The notes under the pieces: model-generated | What the model saw: only the letters and a program-made list of their open reading frames with translations | The model's database searches: none | Told to the model about the DNA's origin: nothing | Assembly (NCBI RefSeq): GCF_008122505.1 | Contig: NZ_VSSB01000001.1 | Coordinates: 2,278,891 to 2,342,890, forward strand | DNA: 64,000 bases | DNA from: Agromyces mariniharenae | GTDB taxonomy: Bacteria > Actinomycetota > Actinomycetes > Actinomycetales > Microbacteriaceae | Direction: 5' to 3' | Program-made: the position numbers and the translations under genes | Shown here: positions 35,690-43,327 of the stretch, one piece after another | Layout of the letters: every line of letters begins with the position of its first letter | Numbering within the stretch: the stretch's first letter is position 1

Positions 35690-36241
35690 GTGCCCCGACG
35701 TCACGCCACCCTGCCGACCGCGATCGGCGACCTCCTGGTCGTCGCCGACGGCGACGCGCTCGCGGGCATCTACTTCCCGGGGCACTGGCATCCGCCGGTC
35801 GCCGGCTCGCTCGGCGTCGAGGTCGACGCCGACACCGACGCGCTCGTGCAGCGGTTGGGTTCGGAGCTCGGCGAGTACCTCGACGGACGCCGCACCGAGT
35901 TCGACCTGCCGATGGCGCCGGTCGGCGACGAGTTCCAGCTGACGGTGTGGCGGATGCTGGGCGGCATCCGCTACGGCGAGACGACCACCTACGGCGAGCT
36001 CGCCGAGCGCCTCGGTGACCGCAACCTCGCGCGGCGCGTCGGCGGTGCGGTCGGCCGCAACCCGCTGAGCATCCTCGTGCCGTGCCACCGCGTGGTCGGC
36101 GCCGACGGCTCGCTCACGGGCTATGCGGGCGGGCTCGACCGCAAGCGGTTGCTGCTCGAGCTCGAGGGCGCCGAGGTGGTGGGCGCAGCGGCGGCTGTTC
36201 TGAGGCGGGAGGTCGCCGTCAGCGCTCGTCGTCGCTGGTGA
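35690..36241 (+). CDS. ogt: Methylated-DNA--protein-cysteine methyltransferase
   Basis: Suicidal DNA-repair enzyme that removes alkyl groups from O6-alkylguanine. The 183-residue protein has the N-terminal ribonuclease-like domain, the helix-turn-helix segment TTYGELAERLG, the arginine finger region RRVGGAVGRNP and the catalytic PCHRVVG (acceptor Cys132). The GTG start is the only sensible one, although GGAGG is unusually close (one base). The C-terminal 15 residues beyond the core are basic and variable. Its last 23 bases overlap the convergent small gene. Confidence 0.87.
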   Translation: MPRRHATLPTAIGDLLVVADGDALAGIYFPGHWHPPVAGSLGVEVDADTDALVQRLGSELGEYLDGRRTEFDLPMAPVGDEFQLTVWRMLGGIRYGETTTYGELAERLGDRNLARRVGGAVGRNPLSILVPCHRVVGADGSLTGYAGGLDRKRLLLELEGAEVVGAAAAVLRREVAVSARRRW

Positions 36242-36392
36242 CCCAGGGCGCGCCCCAGCTGGATGCCGCGCGGCGGGCGGCGTTGCGGCCGTCCTCGTCG
36301 GCGCGCGAGGGACCGGGGAGCGTGTCCTCGCCTTCGACGCGCTGCATCTCCTCGTAGCCCTCTTCGACCTCGTCGTGGTCGCGTCGACCCAT
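36219..36392 (-). CDS. 57-residue hypothetical protein
   Basis: Starts MGRRDHDEVEEGYEEMQRV and ends SWGAPWVTSDDER; mostly charged and helical, with a conserved-looking aromatic end. AAGGAGG lies upstream of the ATG on the minus strand, a strong ribosome site. The 3' end overlaps the alkyltransferase gene tail to tail. No known domain. Confidence 0.6.
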   Translation of the reverse strand: MGRRDHDEVEEGYEEMQRVEGEDTLPGPSRADEDGRNAARRAASSWGAPWVTSDDER

Positions 36393-36529
36393 GGCGACCT
36401 CCTTCGCTCGCGCCGGTGCGAGGAATCCTCGCTGCAGCCCAGTCTCCTCCGACTCGAGGGATGCCGCGACCACCGGCCGCGCGAGTTCGGATGCTGTTCA
36501 TCCGGGCCGCCGCCGCCGCGGCATCCGAG

Positions 36530-37744
36530 TCAGCCGAGCACCCCGTCGGGATCGAGCACGACGACCCGAGGCGACCCGTCGGGACGCGCTCCGACGGCCG
36601 ACGGCAGCGCGTGGAAGAGCTGGCGCACCGCACTGCCGACACGGGTCACGCCCGAGAAGTCGAGCACGAGGCATCCGTCGTCGGACACGAGTGGAGCGAG
36701 CCGGGTGAGCACCTCCTCGGCGGCCGCGAAGTAGATCTCACCGCGGAGCATCGCGACCGTCTCGCCGTCGGAGGTGGTGAGCGAGCCGATCGCCGAGAGC
36801 GCGTCGCCGCGGTGGGCGAGCATGTGCAGGCCGTACTGCGCCGACAGGCGCTCGAGCATCGCGACGCCGCGCACGCTGTTGCCGCGCGCGTCGAGTCGCG
36901 GGCTGAACGTGCCGATGCCGAACTGGCCCGGCTGCACCGCCACGATGCCGCCGCCGACGCCGCTCTTCGCGGGCAGGCCGACGTGCACCATCCAGTGGCC
37001 CGACTCGTCGTACATGCCGCAGCTCGTCATGACCGCGGTCGTCCAGCGGGCGGCATCCTCGCTGATCACGCGCTCGCCCGACACCGGGTTCACGCCGCCG
37101 GTCGCCAGTGTCGCGGCCATGATCGCGAGGTCGCGGGCGGTGACCGAGAGCGAGCACTGGCGGAAGTACGCGGTCGTCGCGACCTCGACGTCGGCGGCGA
37201 GCGTGCCCGCCGACTTCGTGAGGTAGGCGAGGGCGCGGTTGCGGTCGCCGGTGCGCGCCTCCGACGAGAACACGTCCTCGTCGACGAGCAGGTCGCGGCC
37301 CGCGAAGCGCTCGAGCCCCGAGCGGATGACGCCGAACTTGTCCTCGACGGTGTCGCCCGCGATGAGCGACGTCGTCACGATCGCGCCCGCGTTGATCATC
37401 GGGTTGAGCGGGCGACCGGATGCCGCCTCGAGGCTGATCGCGTTGAACGGTTCGCCGCTCGGCTCGAGGCCGACGTGCTTCGTGACCTCGTCGACCCCGA
37501 GCGCGTCGAGCGCGAGCGCGAACACGAACGGCTTCGACACCGACTGGATCGTGAACGCCACGTCGCTGTCGCCGGCGTCGTGCACGTCGCCGCGCGTGCT
37601 CACGAGCGCGATGCCGAGGCGCTCGGGCTCGACGTCGGCGAGCTCGGGGATGTACGACGCGACCTCGCCGCTCGTGTCGGGACGTGCGGCGTCGAGCACG
37701 GCGTCGAGCGTCGCGCGGACCGGGTGATGCAGGTCGACCGGCAT
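36530..37744 (-). CDS. glsA: Glutaminase A with C-terminal STAS domain
   Basis: Serine-dependent glutaminase that hydrolyses L-glutamine to glutamate and ammonia. The beta-lactamase-like catalytic domain (about 1-305) contains the SxxK motif in TIQSVSKPF (S68, K71), PMINAGAI near 114-121 and the YFRQCSL region. Residues about 312-404 form a STAS/anti-sigma-antagonist-like domain (GEIYFAAAEEVLTRL, VLDFSGVTRVGS), a fusion seen in some actinobacterial and other glutaminases that may mediate partner binding. Start codon ATG with no competing candidate; single gene. Confidence 0.9.
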   Translation of the reverse strand: MPVDLHHPVRATLDAVLDAARPDTSGEVASYIPELADVEPERLGIALVSTRGDVHDAGDSDVAFTIQSVSKPFVFALALDALGVDEVTKHVGLEPSGEPFNAISLEAASGRPLNPMINAGAIVTTSLIAGDTVEDKFGVIRSGLERFAGRDLLVDEDVFSSEARTGDRNRALAYLTKSAGTLAADVEVATTAYFRQCSLSVTARDLAIMAATLATGGVNPVSGERVISEDAARWTTAVMTSCGMYDESGHWMVHVGLPAKSGVGGGIVAVQPGQFGIGTFSPRLDARGNSVRGVAMLERLSAQYGLHMLAHRGDALSAIGSLTTSDGETVAMLRGEIYFAAAEEVLTRLAPLVSDDGCLVLDFSGVTRVGSAVRQLFHALPSAVGARPDGSPRVVVLDPDGVLG

Positions 37745-37884
37745 GCGGTCAGCCTATGGGGCACGGATGCCGCGCGTCACGGGTCGGGCTCCTGAAGCGA
37801 GGGCGGCGAATCAACGCCGGTCGATTCGCGGCATCCGTCTTCGTCGTACCAGCAGGACGAACGCCACACGACGGAGGAACCGCC

Positions 37885-38298
37885 ATGCTCACGAGCTTCG
37901 AACACGATCGCCGCATCCACGAGGCCGAGGTCGCCTGGATCGTGTCGAAGCGCGCCGCGGCCATGCGCTCGCGCGACGCCGACTGGCTCGCCGCCCGCTA
38001 CCTCCCGGGCGCGCCGGTGGTCGGCCCGACGCCGCCGGTGACGCGCGTCGCCGACCCGAGCCGCGACGCCATGCGGCTGTGGGAGTGGTTCGAGCTGCTG
38101 CAGGGGCGCATTCGCTGGTCGACGCGGGTCGAGAAGATGCGGATGACCGGCGACCAGGCGATCTGCCACTGCATCGAGCAGGTGAGCCTGCGCGCCTGGA
38201 CGCAGGCCCGGGTGCGGATGACGCTGACGACGACCGTCGCGCTGCGACGGATCGACGACGTGTGGTGCATCGAGTGGGAGCACGCCGTCGAGGCGTGA
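37885..38298 (+). CDS. SnoaL/NTF2-like protein
   Basis: The 137-residue protein with the cone-shaped NTF2-like pattern: an N-terminal helix (RIHEAEVAWIVSKRAAAMRSRDADWLAARYLP), then alternating strands ending VALRRIDDVWCIEWEHAV. This group includes polyketide cyclases, small hydrolases and non-catalytic binding proteins; no active-site set is diagnostic here. GGAGGAA eight bases before the ATG supports the start. It is transcribed on its own. Confidence 0.65.
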   Translation: MLTSFEHDRRIHEAEVAWIVSKRAAAMRSRDADWLAARYLPGAPVVGPTPPVTRVADPSRDAMRLWEWFELLQGRIRWSTRVEKMRMTGDQAICHCIEQVSLRAWTQARVRMTLTTTVALRRIDDVWCIEWEHAVEA

Positions 38299-38555
38299 GC
38301 ATGCATAGCCCGCTCACGGCTGCCGTTCGGCCTGCGTAGAGCGCTCTCACAGGCCGGCAGAGTACGTTTCTGAGTGGGACATTCGACCCACTTCCCCCGG
38401 TGGGAGTCCCCCGGCCGGCGCCATGGGCGGAGCCGCTCGACCCCCCGAGCCGAGCTCCTCGTGCCCCGGCGCCGGTCCGCGTGCGTCCGCGTGCCGGATC
38501 CGAACCCTATCCGGATCCGGCGCGCCGCACCGCGCCGTCATCGTGCGTTCGGCGG

Positions 38556-39665
38556 TCACCAGACGGATGCCGCGAACGCCCGCATGCGCTCGGCGAGCTC
38601 GCCCGGCACCTCGGCCGCCGTGAAGTGCCCGCCCGCCTCGAGGCGCCCGAACTCGCGCAGGCCGCGGTAGTGCTGCCGCGCGAGCGATTCGGGGTACTCG
38701 GCCTCGTGTCGCTGGATGTACACCGCGGCCGGAACGTCGGTCGGCGGGATCGGATCGGGCTGGTCGGCACCCTCGTGGTACGGACGGAACGACGTGCCGA
38801 TCGACTGGGTGACCCAGTAGATCATCGCCTCGGTGAGGATGCGGTCGCGCGAGATGCGGCGCTCGACGGCGGACGGGTCGCCCGGCGGGGTGTCGCTCCA
38901 TTCGACGAGCTTCTCGGCGAGCCAGGCCAGCAGCCCGGCGGGGGAGTCGTTCAGCGCGGCGGCGAGCGTGTCGGGTCGCGTGGCCTGCACGTGCCCGTAG
39001 GCGCCGTCGGTCTCGTGCTTCGCGGCGAGGGCGGCGAAGAACGCCTGCTCGTCGGGATCGGTGAGCGCCGCCCGCTCCTCGTAGGTCGGGAAGTGCGAGT
39101 GGGTCGCGACGATGCCGGCCACCTCGGGGTAGCTCGCGGCGATGAGGTCGCTCACGTTCGCCGTGACGTCCTCGCCGTAGGTCAGGTAGCGCTCGTACCC
39201 GAGCACGTCGGTCATGAGGGCGTGCATCGTCGCGGCGAGGCGCTTCTCGGTCATCGGTCCGTCGGCGTACGGCGACGAGAACGCGAATCCGGGCAGGCTC
39301 GCGACGACGACGTGGACGTCGGGCAGCGCGTCGACGAAGTCGAGCTGCAGGGCGAACGTGTGCGGCCAGCCGTGCATGACGAGCAGCACCGGGGCATCCG
39401 CTCGCTCGGCCCTTCGGTGCACGAAGTGCACGACCGCGTCGTCGATGGGCACGGTGAACTGCGGATGCCGGTTGAGCCACGCCTCGCGCTCGCGCCAGTC
39501 CCAGTCGAGCCAGGTGCCGACGAGCTCGCGAAGGTAGGCGGCGTTCATGCCCGACACGGGCTTGCGCGGCGAATCGTCGAGGAAACGGGTGCGCGCGAGG
39601 CGCTCGCGGAGGTCGTCGACGACCTCGTCGGGCACGTGGAGCTCGAAGGGCTGCGGCTCGCTCAT
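38556..39665 (-). CDS. Epoxide-hydrolase-like alpha/beta hydrolase
   Basis: The 369-residue protein has the N-terminal EHN domain of microsomal-type epoxide hydrolases (MSEPQPFELHVPDEVVDDLRER...WLNRHPQF) and an alpha/beta-hydrolase core with oxyanion motif LLVMHGWPHT. The nucleophile elbow reads YGEDVTANV instead of the usual GGDWG, so the Asp is present but its neighbours differ. A late His lies in AGGHFTAAEVP, the expected catalytic position. It may hydrolyse an epoxide or related electrophile; substrate unknown. Single gene upstream of the M6 protease gene on the same strand. Confidence 0.78.
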   Translation of the reverse strand: MSEPQPFELHVPDEVVDDLRERLARTRFLDDSPRKPVSGMNAAYLRELVGTWLDWDWREREAWLNRHPQFTVPIDDAVVHFVHRRAERADAPVLLVMHGWPHTFALQLDFVDALPDVHVVVASLPGFAFSSPYADGPMTEKRLAATMHALMTDVLGYERYLTYGEDVTANVSDLIAASYPEVAGIVATHSHFPTYEERAALTDPDEQAFFAALAAKHETDGAYGHVQATRPDTLAAALNDSPAGLLAWLAEKLVEWSDTPPGDPSAVERRISRDRILTEAMIYWVTQSIGTSFRPYHEGADQPDPIPPTDVPAAVYIQRHEAEYPESLARQHYRGLREFGRLEAGGHFTAAEVPGELAERMRAFAASVW

Positions 39666-39700
39666 GGGGCGACGCTACGCCTGCCCGCCGACATGCGAAC

Positions 39701-39726
39701 GGGCCCGCCTCCGAGGAGACGGGCCC
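39701..39726 (-). terminator. Terminator hairpin after the M6 protease gene
   Basis: GGGCCCGCCTCC and GGAGACGGGCCC form a 12-bp stem (one wobble) with a very tight loop. It lies 24 bases beyond the stop of the minus-strand protease gene. Confidence 0.55.
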
Positions 39727-39749
39727 GCCCGATCAGCAGCGCAGCGAGG

Positions 39750-42035
39750 CTACTCCGCCGGGTTGGTCACCATGACGTCCATGGTGCCCTCGGGGTTCTG
39801 CTCGGTGACGGTCACCGTCACGCCGTGGCCGGCCACGTAGACGCCGCCGAGCGGGTTGCTCGCGTGGAAGTACGCGTCGGTCTTGGTGTCGGAGAACGTC
39901 GCCTGCCGGTCCTCGGAACCGGTCGTGCCCACGGCCTCGACCGACTCCACGGTCTGGCTCTTGCCCTTGCCGACCAGGACCTCCTTGTGCAGCGACACCG
40001 CATCGAACTTCTCCAGGCCGAAGGTCGCGTCGAACGGCTGGCGACGGTTGCTCGGTCCGGTCCCATCGGGGTACGTGAACTTCGCGGGACGAGCGTCGAC
40101 CGGCAGCGCGAGGCCGTGGCCCTGGTGGTCGATCGTGTTGTTGTCGGTGTAGGTCTCGTCGATCGCCCACACGAGCATGCCGTCCTGGAACGAGAAGTGC
40201 TCGACGTGGTCGGGCGCCGTGTACGCCTTGTCGAACTGGTAGGGGCCGTCGCGCAGCGTCTCGTCGTAGCCCACGTACGCGCGGTTCTCGACGAGGTAGT
40301 AGCGGTCGCCCGACGAGGTCTCCGAGCCCGTGCTGAGCGTGAAGCCGCCCGCGGCCGTCCAGCCGTTGTCGCCCTGCTCGGCGTCATCGGTGGCGAGCAC
40401 GGTGCCGCCGTTCTTCACGACGATGTCGTCGATGAAGGCACCGGCGAGGTGCACGCCGCCGTCGCTCTGGTAGCGGAACCGGAAGTCGACCTTGCCGTTG
40501 CCCGGAACGGTGAACCGGAGGTTCGACCACTTGCCGTTCGTCGAGCCCGAGATCGGCGAGCCGATCTGCACCCAGTTGCCCGACGCATCCTTGTACTCGG
40601 CGTACAGGTAGTCGTAGCCGGCCTCGATGTCGTACCAGGCCTTCGCCGTGACGGTCGCCGACTTCACGGCGGTCAGGTCGAGGGTGCGCGTGAGCGTCGT
40701 GTTCAGGTCGTCGGCGCTGCTCGTCCACCAGGCGTGTCCGCCGTTCGGGGTCACGTACTGCTCGGTCACCGGCTCGTCGGGCACGTCGATGACGAGCGCC
40801 TGGTCCTGGTCGGCGACCTGCAGCGCGGCCGGGCTGAGCGTGAACGCGGCATCCGTCGTCCCCGGGTTCACGACCGAGTAGTCGAGCCAGCCGAGCTGGA
40901 GCTTCTCCCACGGGCCCATGTAGCCGGGCGTCGTGCCGATGTCCTCCGTGCCGTGGTTGAGCCACGAGCCCGACGACATGAGCGTCCAGAACGAGGTCGA
41001 GTTCTCGCCGCCGTTCGTGTCGTAGAAGTCGGGCAGGCCGAGGTCGTGCGCGTACTCGTGCGCGAACACGCCGAGGCCGCCGTTCTCCGCCTCGACCGTG
41101 TAGTCGCCGATCCAGAAGCCCGTGTCGCCGATCTGCGCGCCGCCGTACTGCGCGCCGGCCGGGCCGGTCACGCCGTAGTCGGTCGAGTTCACGTACCAGC
41201 GGTGCGACCAGATGGCGTCCTCGCCCTGCGCTCCGCCGCCGGCGTCCTCGCCCTCGCCGGCGTGCACCGCCTGGAAGTGGTCGAGGTAGCCGTCGGGCTC
41301 GTCGAAGTCGCCGTCGCCATCGTGGTCGTAGCGGTCCCACTGGTCGAACGTCGACAGCTCGGCCTTGATCTGGTCGTCGGTCTTGTTCGCGGCCTTCTGC
41401 GCGGCGTACCACGCGTTGCCGGCGTCCTCGATGAACTGCCACGAGCCGCCGTAGTCCTCGACGGAGTTGTCACCGTAGGTCGACGCGTTGCCGGGCACCT
41501 TCACCCAGTCGCTCACCTCGCCGGCGATGGTGTAGGCACCAGAGGACTGCTGCTCGTAGAAGTCCTTGAACGACTCGCCCTCGCCGAAGAACAGCTCCTC
41601 GTACGACGCCTTGTCGAAGTCCTGCACCCAGTGCGTGCTGTTGTTGACGGCGCGGTCGGGCTTCGGGATCTCGTTGTGCAGCGGGCCGGGCGTCGTGCCG
41701 AGCTTGCCGCTGCCCTGGTCGCCGAACTCGGCCAGGATCGTGAAGACCTGGTCCTCGCCGGTGACGGCAGCCTGGTAGTACTTGTCCTCGGCCAGCTGCA
41801 CCACGCCGTCTTCGCCGGGTGCGGCCTGGCCCGACAGGATGAGCTTCTGCGCCGCCTTGCGCCGCTCGTTCTGTCGTTCGGTCAGCGGACCGGGGCGGTT
41901 GTCGAGGCGCTGGGCCGCCGACGGGGCCGGGTCCTTGGCGGGGGCAGCGAACGCGGCCGGTGCGAATGCCGCACCGGCCACTACCGTCGCCCCCGCCGCA
42001 GCGACGGCCAAGAGGCCGCGCGTGCGTCGATTCAC
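39750..42035 (-). CDS. Secreted M6 metalloprotease (immune inhibitor A type)
   Basis: Secreted zinc endopeptidase of 761 residues. The GTG start, with GAAGGAG about seven bases upstream, gives a short Sec signal peptide (VNRRTRGLLAVAAAGATVV...AAFA). The catalytic motif HEYAH lies at 326-330, preceded by a Ca-binding-type loop (HDGDGDFDEPDGYLDHF near 255-271). The C-terminal half has a MAM/jelly-roll-like beta region (AGAFIDDIVVKNGGTVLATDDAE) typical of InhA-type enzymes. A 6-bp hairpin GCCCGG/CCGGGC lies in its 5' leader. It is followed on the other side by a regulator gene on the same strand; the link is unproven. Confidence 0.9.
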   Translation of the reverse strand: MNRRTRGLLAVAAAGATVVAGAAFAPAAFAAPAKDPAPSAAQRLDNRPGPLTERQNERRKAAQKLILSGQAAPGEDGVVQLAEDKYYQAAVTGEDQVFTILAEFGDQGSGKLGTTPGPLHNEIPKPDRAVNNSTHWVQDFDKASYEELFFGEGESFKDFYEQQSSGAYTIAGEVSDWVKVPGNASTYGDNSVEDYGGSWQFIEDAGNAWYAAQKAANKTDDQIKAELSTFDQWDRYDHDGDGDFDEPDGYLDHFQAVHAGEGEDAGGGAQGEDAIWSHRWYVNSTDYGVTGPAGAQYGGAQIGDTGFWIGDYTVEAENGGLGVFAHEYAHDLGLPDFYDTNGGENSTSFWTLMSSGSWLNHGTEDIGTTPGYMGPWEKLQLGWLDYSVVNPGTTDAAFTLSPAALQVADQDQALVIDVPDEPVTEQYVTPNGGHAWWTSSADDLNTTLTRTLDLTAVKSATVTAKAWYDIEAGYDYLYAEYKDASGNWVQIGSPISGSTNGKWSNLRFTVPGNGKVDFRFRYQSDGGVHLAGAFIDDIVVKNGGTVLATDDAEQGDNGWTAAGGFTLSTGSETSSGDRYYLVENRAYVGYDETLRDGPYQFDKAYTAPDHVEHFSFQDGMLVWAIDETYTDNNTIDHQGHGLALPVDARPAKFTYPDGTGPSNRRQPFDATFGLEKFDAVSLHKEVLVGKGKSQTVESVEAVGTTGSEDRQATFSDTKTDAYFHASNPLGGVYVAGHGVTVTVTEQNPEGTMDVMVTNPAE

Positions 42036-42200
42036 GGGTTTCTCCTTCGGATTGAATGCCCGGGATCGCCGGGCACAGTGCGGGAAATCTAGCACCGCGA
42101 ATCCGCCTTGGGAAGATGTTGACTTCGGTCACCTTTTTCGCGTTAATGCAGCGAACTCGAAGATCCTGCAGAAGCCCCGATCGGATGCCGCGCGCCCGCG

Positions 42201-43175
42201 TCACACCCACCCGCGCCGCACGGCCTCCGCGCCCAGTTGGATGCGGGTCGCGACCCCCGCGAGCTCCATGAGCTCGGCCACGCGACGCTGCACCGTGCGC
42301 ACCGAGATGCCGAGCTGGGCGCCGGCCGCGGCATCCGTCAGCCCGAGGAGGAGCAGCTTCAGCAGGTCCCGGTCGACGGGCTGCTCGACGGGCTCAACCA
42401 CCTCGGCGCGCTCCGCGAAGAGCCGCGGCGCGTCGCGCCAGGCCTGCTCGAACATCGCGACGACGAGGTCGAGCAGCCCGCTCGGGTGCACGAGCAGCGC
42501 GCCCGAGACCCTGCGCTCGCCGTGCGAGTACATGGGCAGCAGCGCGAGTGAGCGGTCGGCGAGGAAGAGCCGAGTCGGCAGGCTCGGCAGCACGCGCACC
42601 TCCTCGCCGAGCGGCTCGAGCTCGCGCACCACGTCGACGAAGCCCGGCCGGTCGAGCACCGCCGTCTCGACGACGACCCGGTAGCGCACGCCACGGGCGA
42701 GGGCACGGTCCTCCTCGGTGTTGTCGGCGCCGCTGAGGAGCGCGACGTCCTCGAGCACGAACGCGCACACCTCGTCCTTCGCGGCCGCCTGCAGCTGGCC
42801 GAGTCGCTGCACCACGGCCTCGGGGCCGAGCACGACGTCGACCACGTCGGGCGCCGCCCGCTGCGCCGCGCCCTCGCGGTAGAGGTCGCTGAGGTGCACG
42901 AGCGCCTCGTGCGCCTCGGTCAGCCGGCGCTCGCGCTCGAGCAGGATCGGGCGGAGCGCGACCGAGGGCGGCGACGCGACGACGCGGTCGGGCGCCGACG
43001 CCTGCCGCGCGATGAGGCCGAGCTCCTCGAGGTCGTCGAGGATGCCGCGCGCCTCGCGCACCGACATCGACGACGCCCGGGCGACCTGCTCGAGATCGGC
43101 CGACGGCAGCGCGAGCAGCACGCGGTACACGGCCGTGTGGGCCTCGTCCAGTCCGATCGCCTCGAGCACGAGCAC
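42201..43175 (-). CDS. TrmB-like / LuxR-type transcriptional regulator
   Basis: The 324-residue protein combines an N-terminal TrmB-like winged helix (LDEAHTAVYRVLLALPSADLEQVARASSMSVREARGILDDLEELGLI, 9-56) with a central effector-like domain and a C-terminal LuxR-type helix-turn-helix (LLLGLTDAAAGAQLGISVRTVQRRVAELM, about 275-303). This two-HTH layout is common for actinobacterial regulators beside secreted protease genes. It is divergent from the S8 subtilase, with an inverted repeat in the shared intergenic region, and is therefore the likely regulator of that gene. Confidence 0.8.
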   Translation of the reverse strand: MLVLEAIGLDEAHTAVYRVLLALPSADLEQVARASSMSVREARGILDDLEELGLIARQASAPDRVVASPPSVALRPILLERERRLTEAHEALVHLSDLYREGAAQRAAPDVVDVVLGPEAVVQRLGQLQAAAKDEVCAFVLEDVALLSGADNTEEDRALARGVRYRVVVETAVLDRPGFVDVVRELEPLGEEVRVLPSLPTRLFLADRSLALLPMYSHGERRVSGALLVHPSGLLDLVVAMFEQAWRDAPRLFAERAEVVEPVEQPVDRDLLKLLLLGLTDAAAGAQLGISVRTVQRRVAELMELAGVATRIQLGAEAVRRGWV

Positions 43176-43229
43176 CTCCTCACCGTGCCGGATGCAGACC
43201 CTGCGCCACGACCGGAAGCACCGTCACGC

Positions 43230-43263
43230 GTGGCGGATCGCGGCCATGGCATGTCTCCGCCAC
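43230..43263. promoter_or_regulatory. Inverted repeat between regulator and subtilase genes
   Basis: GTGGCGGA (43230-43237) and TCCGCCAC (43256-43263) are perfect reverse complements, 26 bases centre to centre. They lie in the divergent space between the TrmB/LuxR regulator and the subtilase gene. A plausible operator, inferred from symmetry and position only. Confidence 0.35.
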
Positions 43264-43327
43264 CACCCTAACGGGGGACTCGTGGGAGCGTGCAAGGCAA
43301 CCAGCTTCCTCCGAAAGGGGTACCTCC

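Noticed and set aside
38400..42092. Very long open frame on the strand opposite the M6 protease and epoxide hydrolase genes
   Set aside because: High GC opens antisense frames; the minus-strand genes have signal peptide, catalytic motifs and ribosome sites, and the opposite frame shows only low-complexity Arg/Val/Gly sequence.
42115..42155. TTGACT and GTTAAT spaced 17 bases, a possible plus-strand promoter
   Set aside because: No plus-strand gene follows; it lies in the leader of the minus-strand M6 gene and against the end of the regulator gene.
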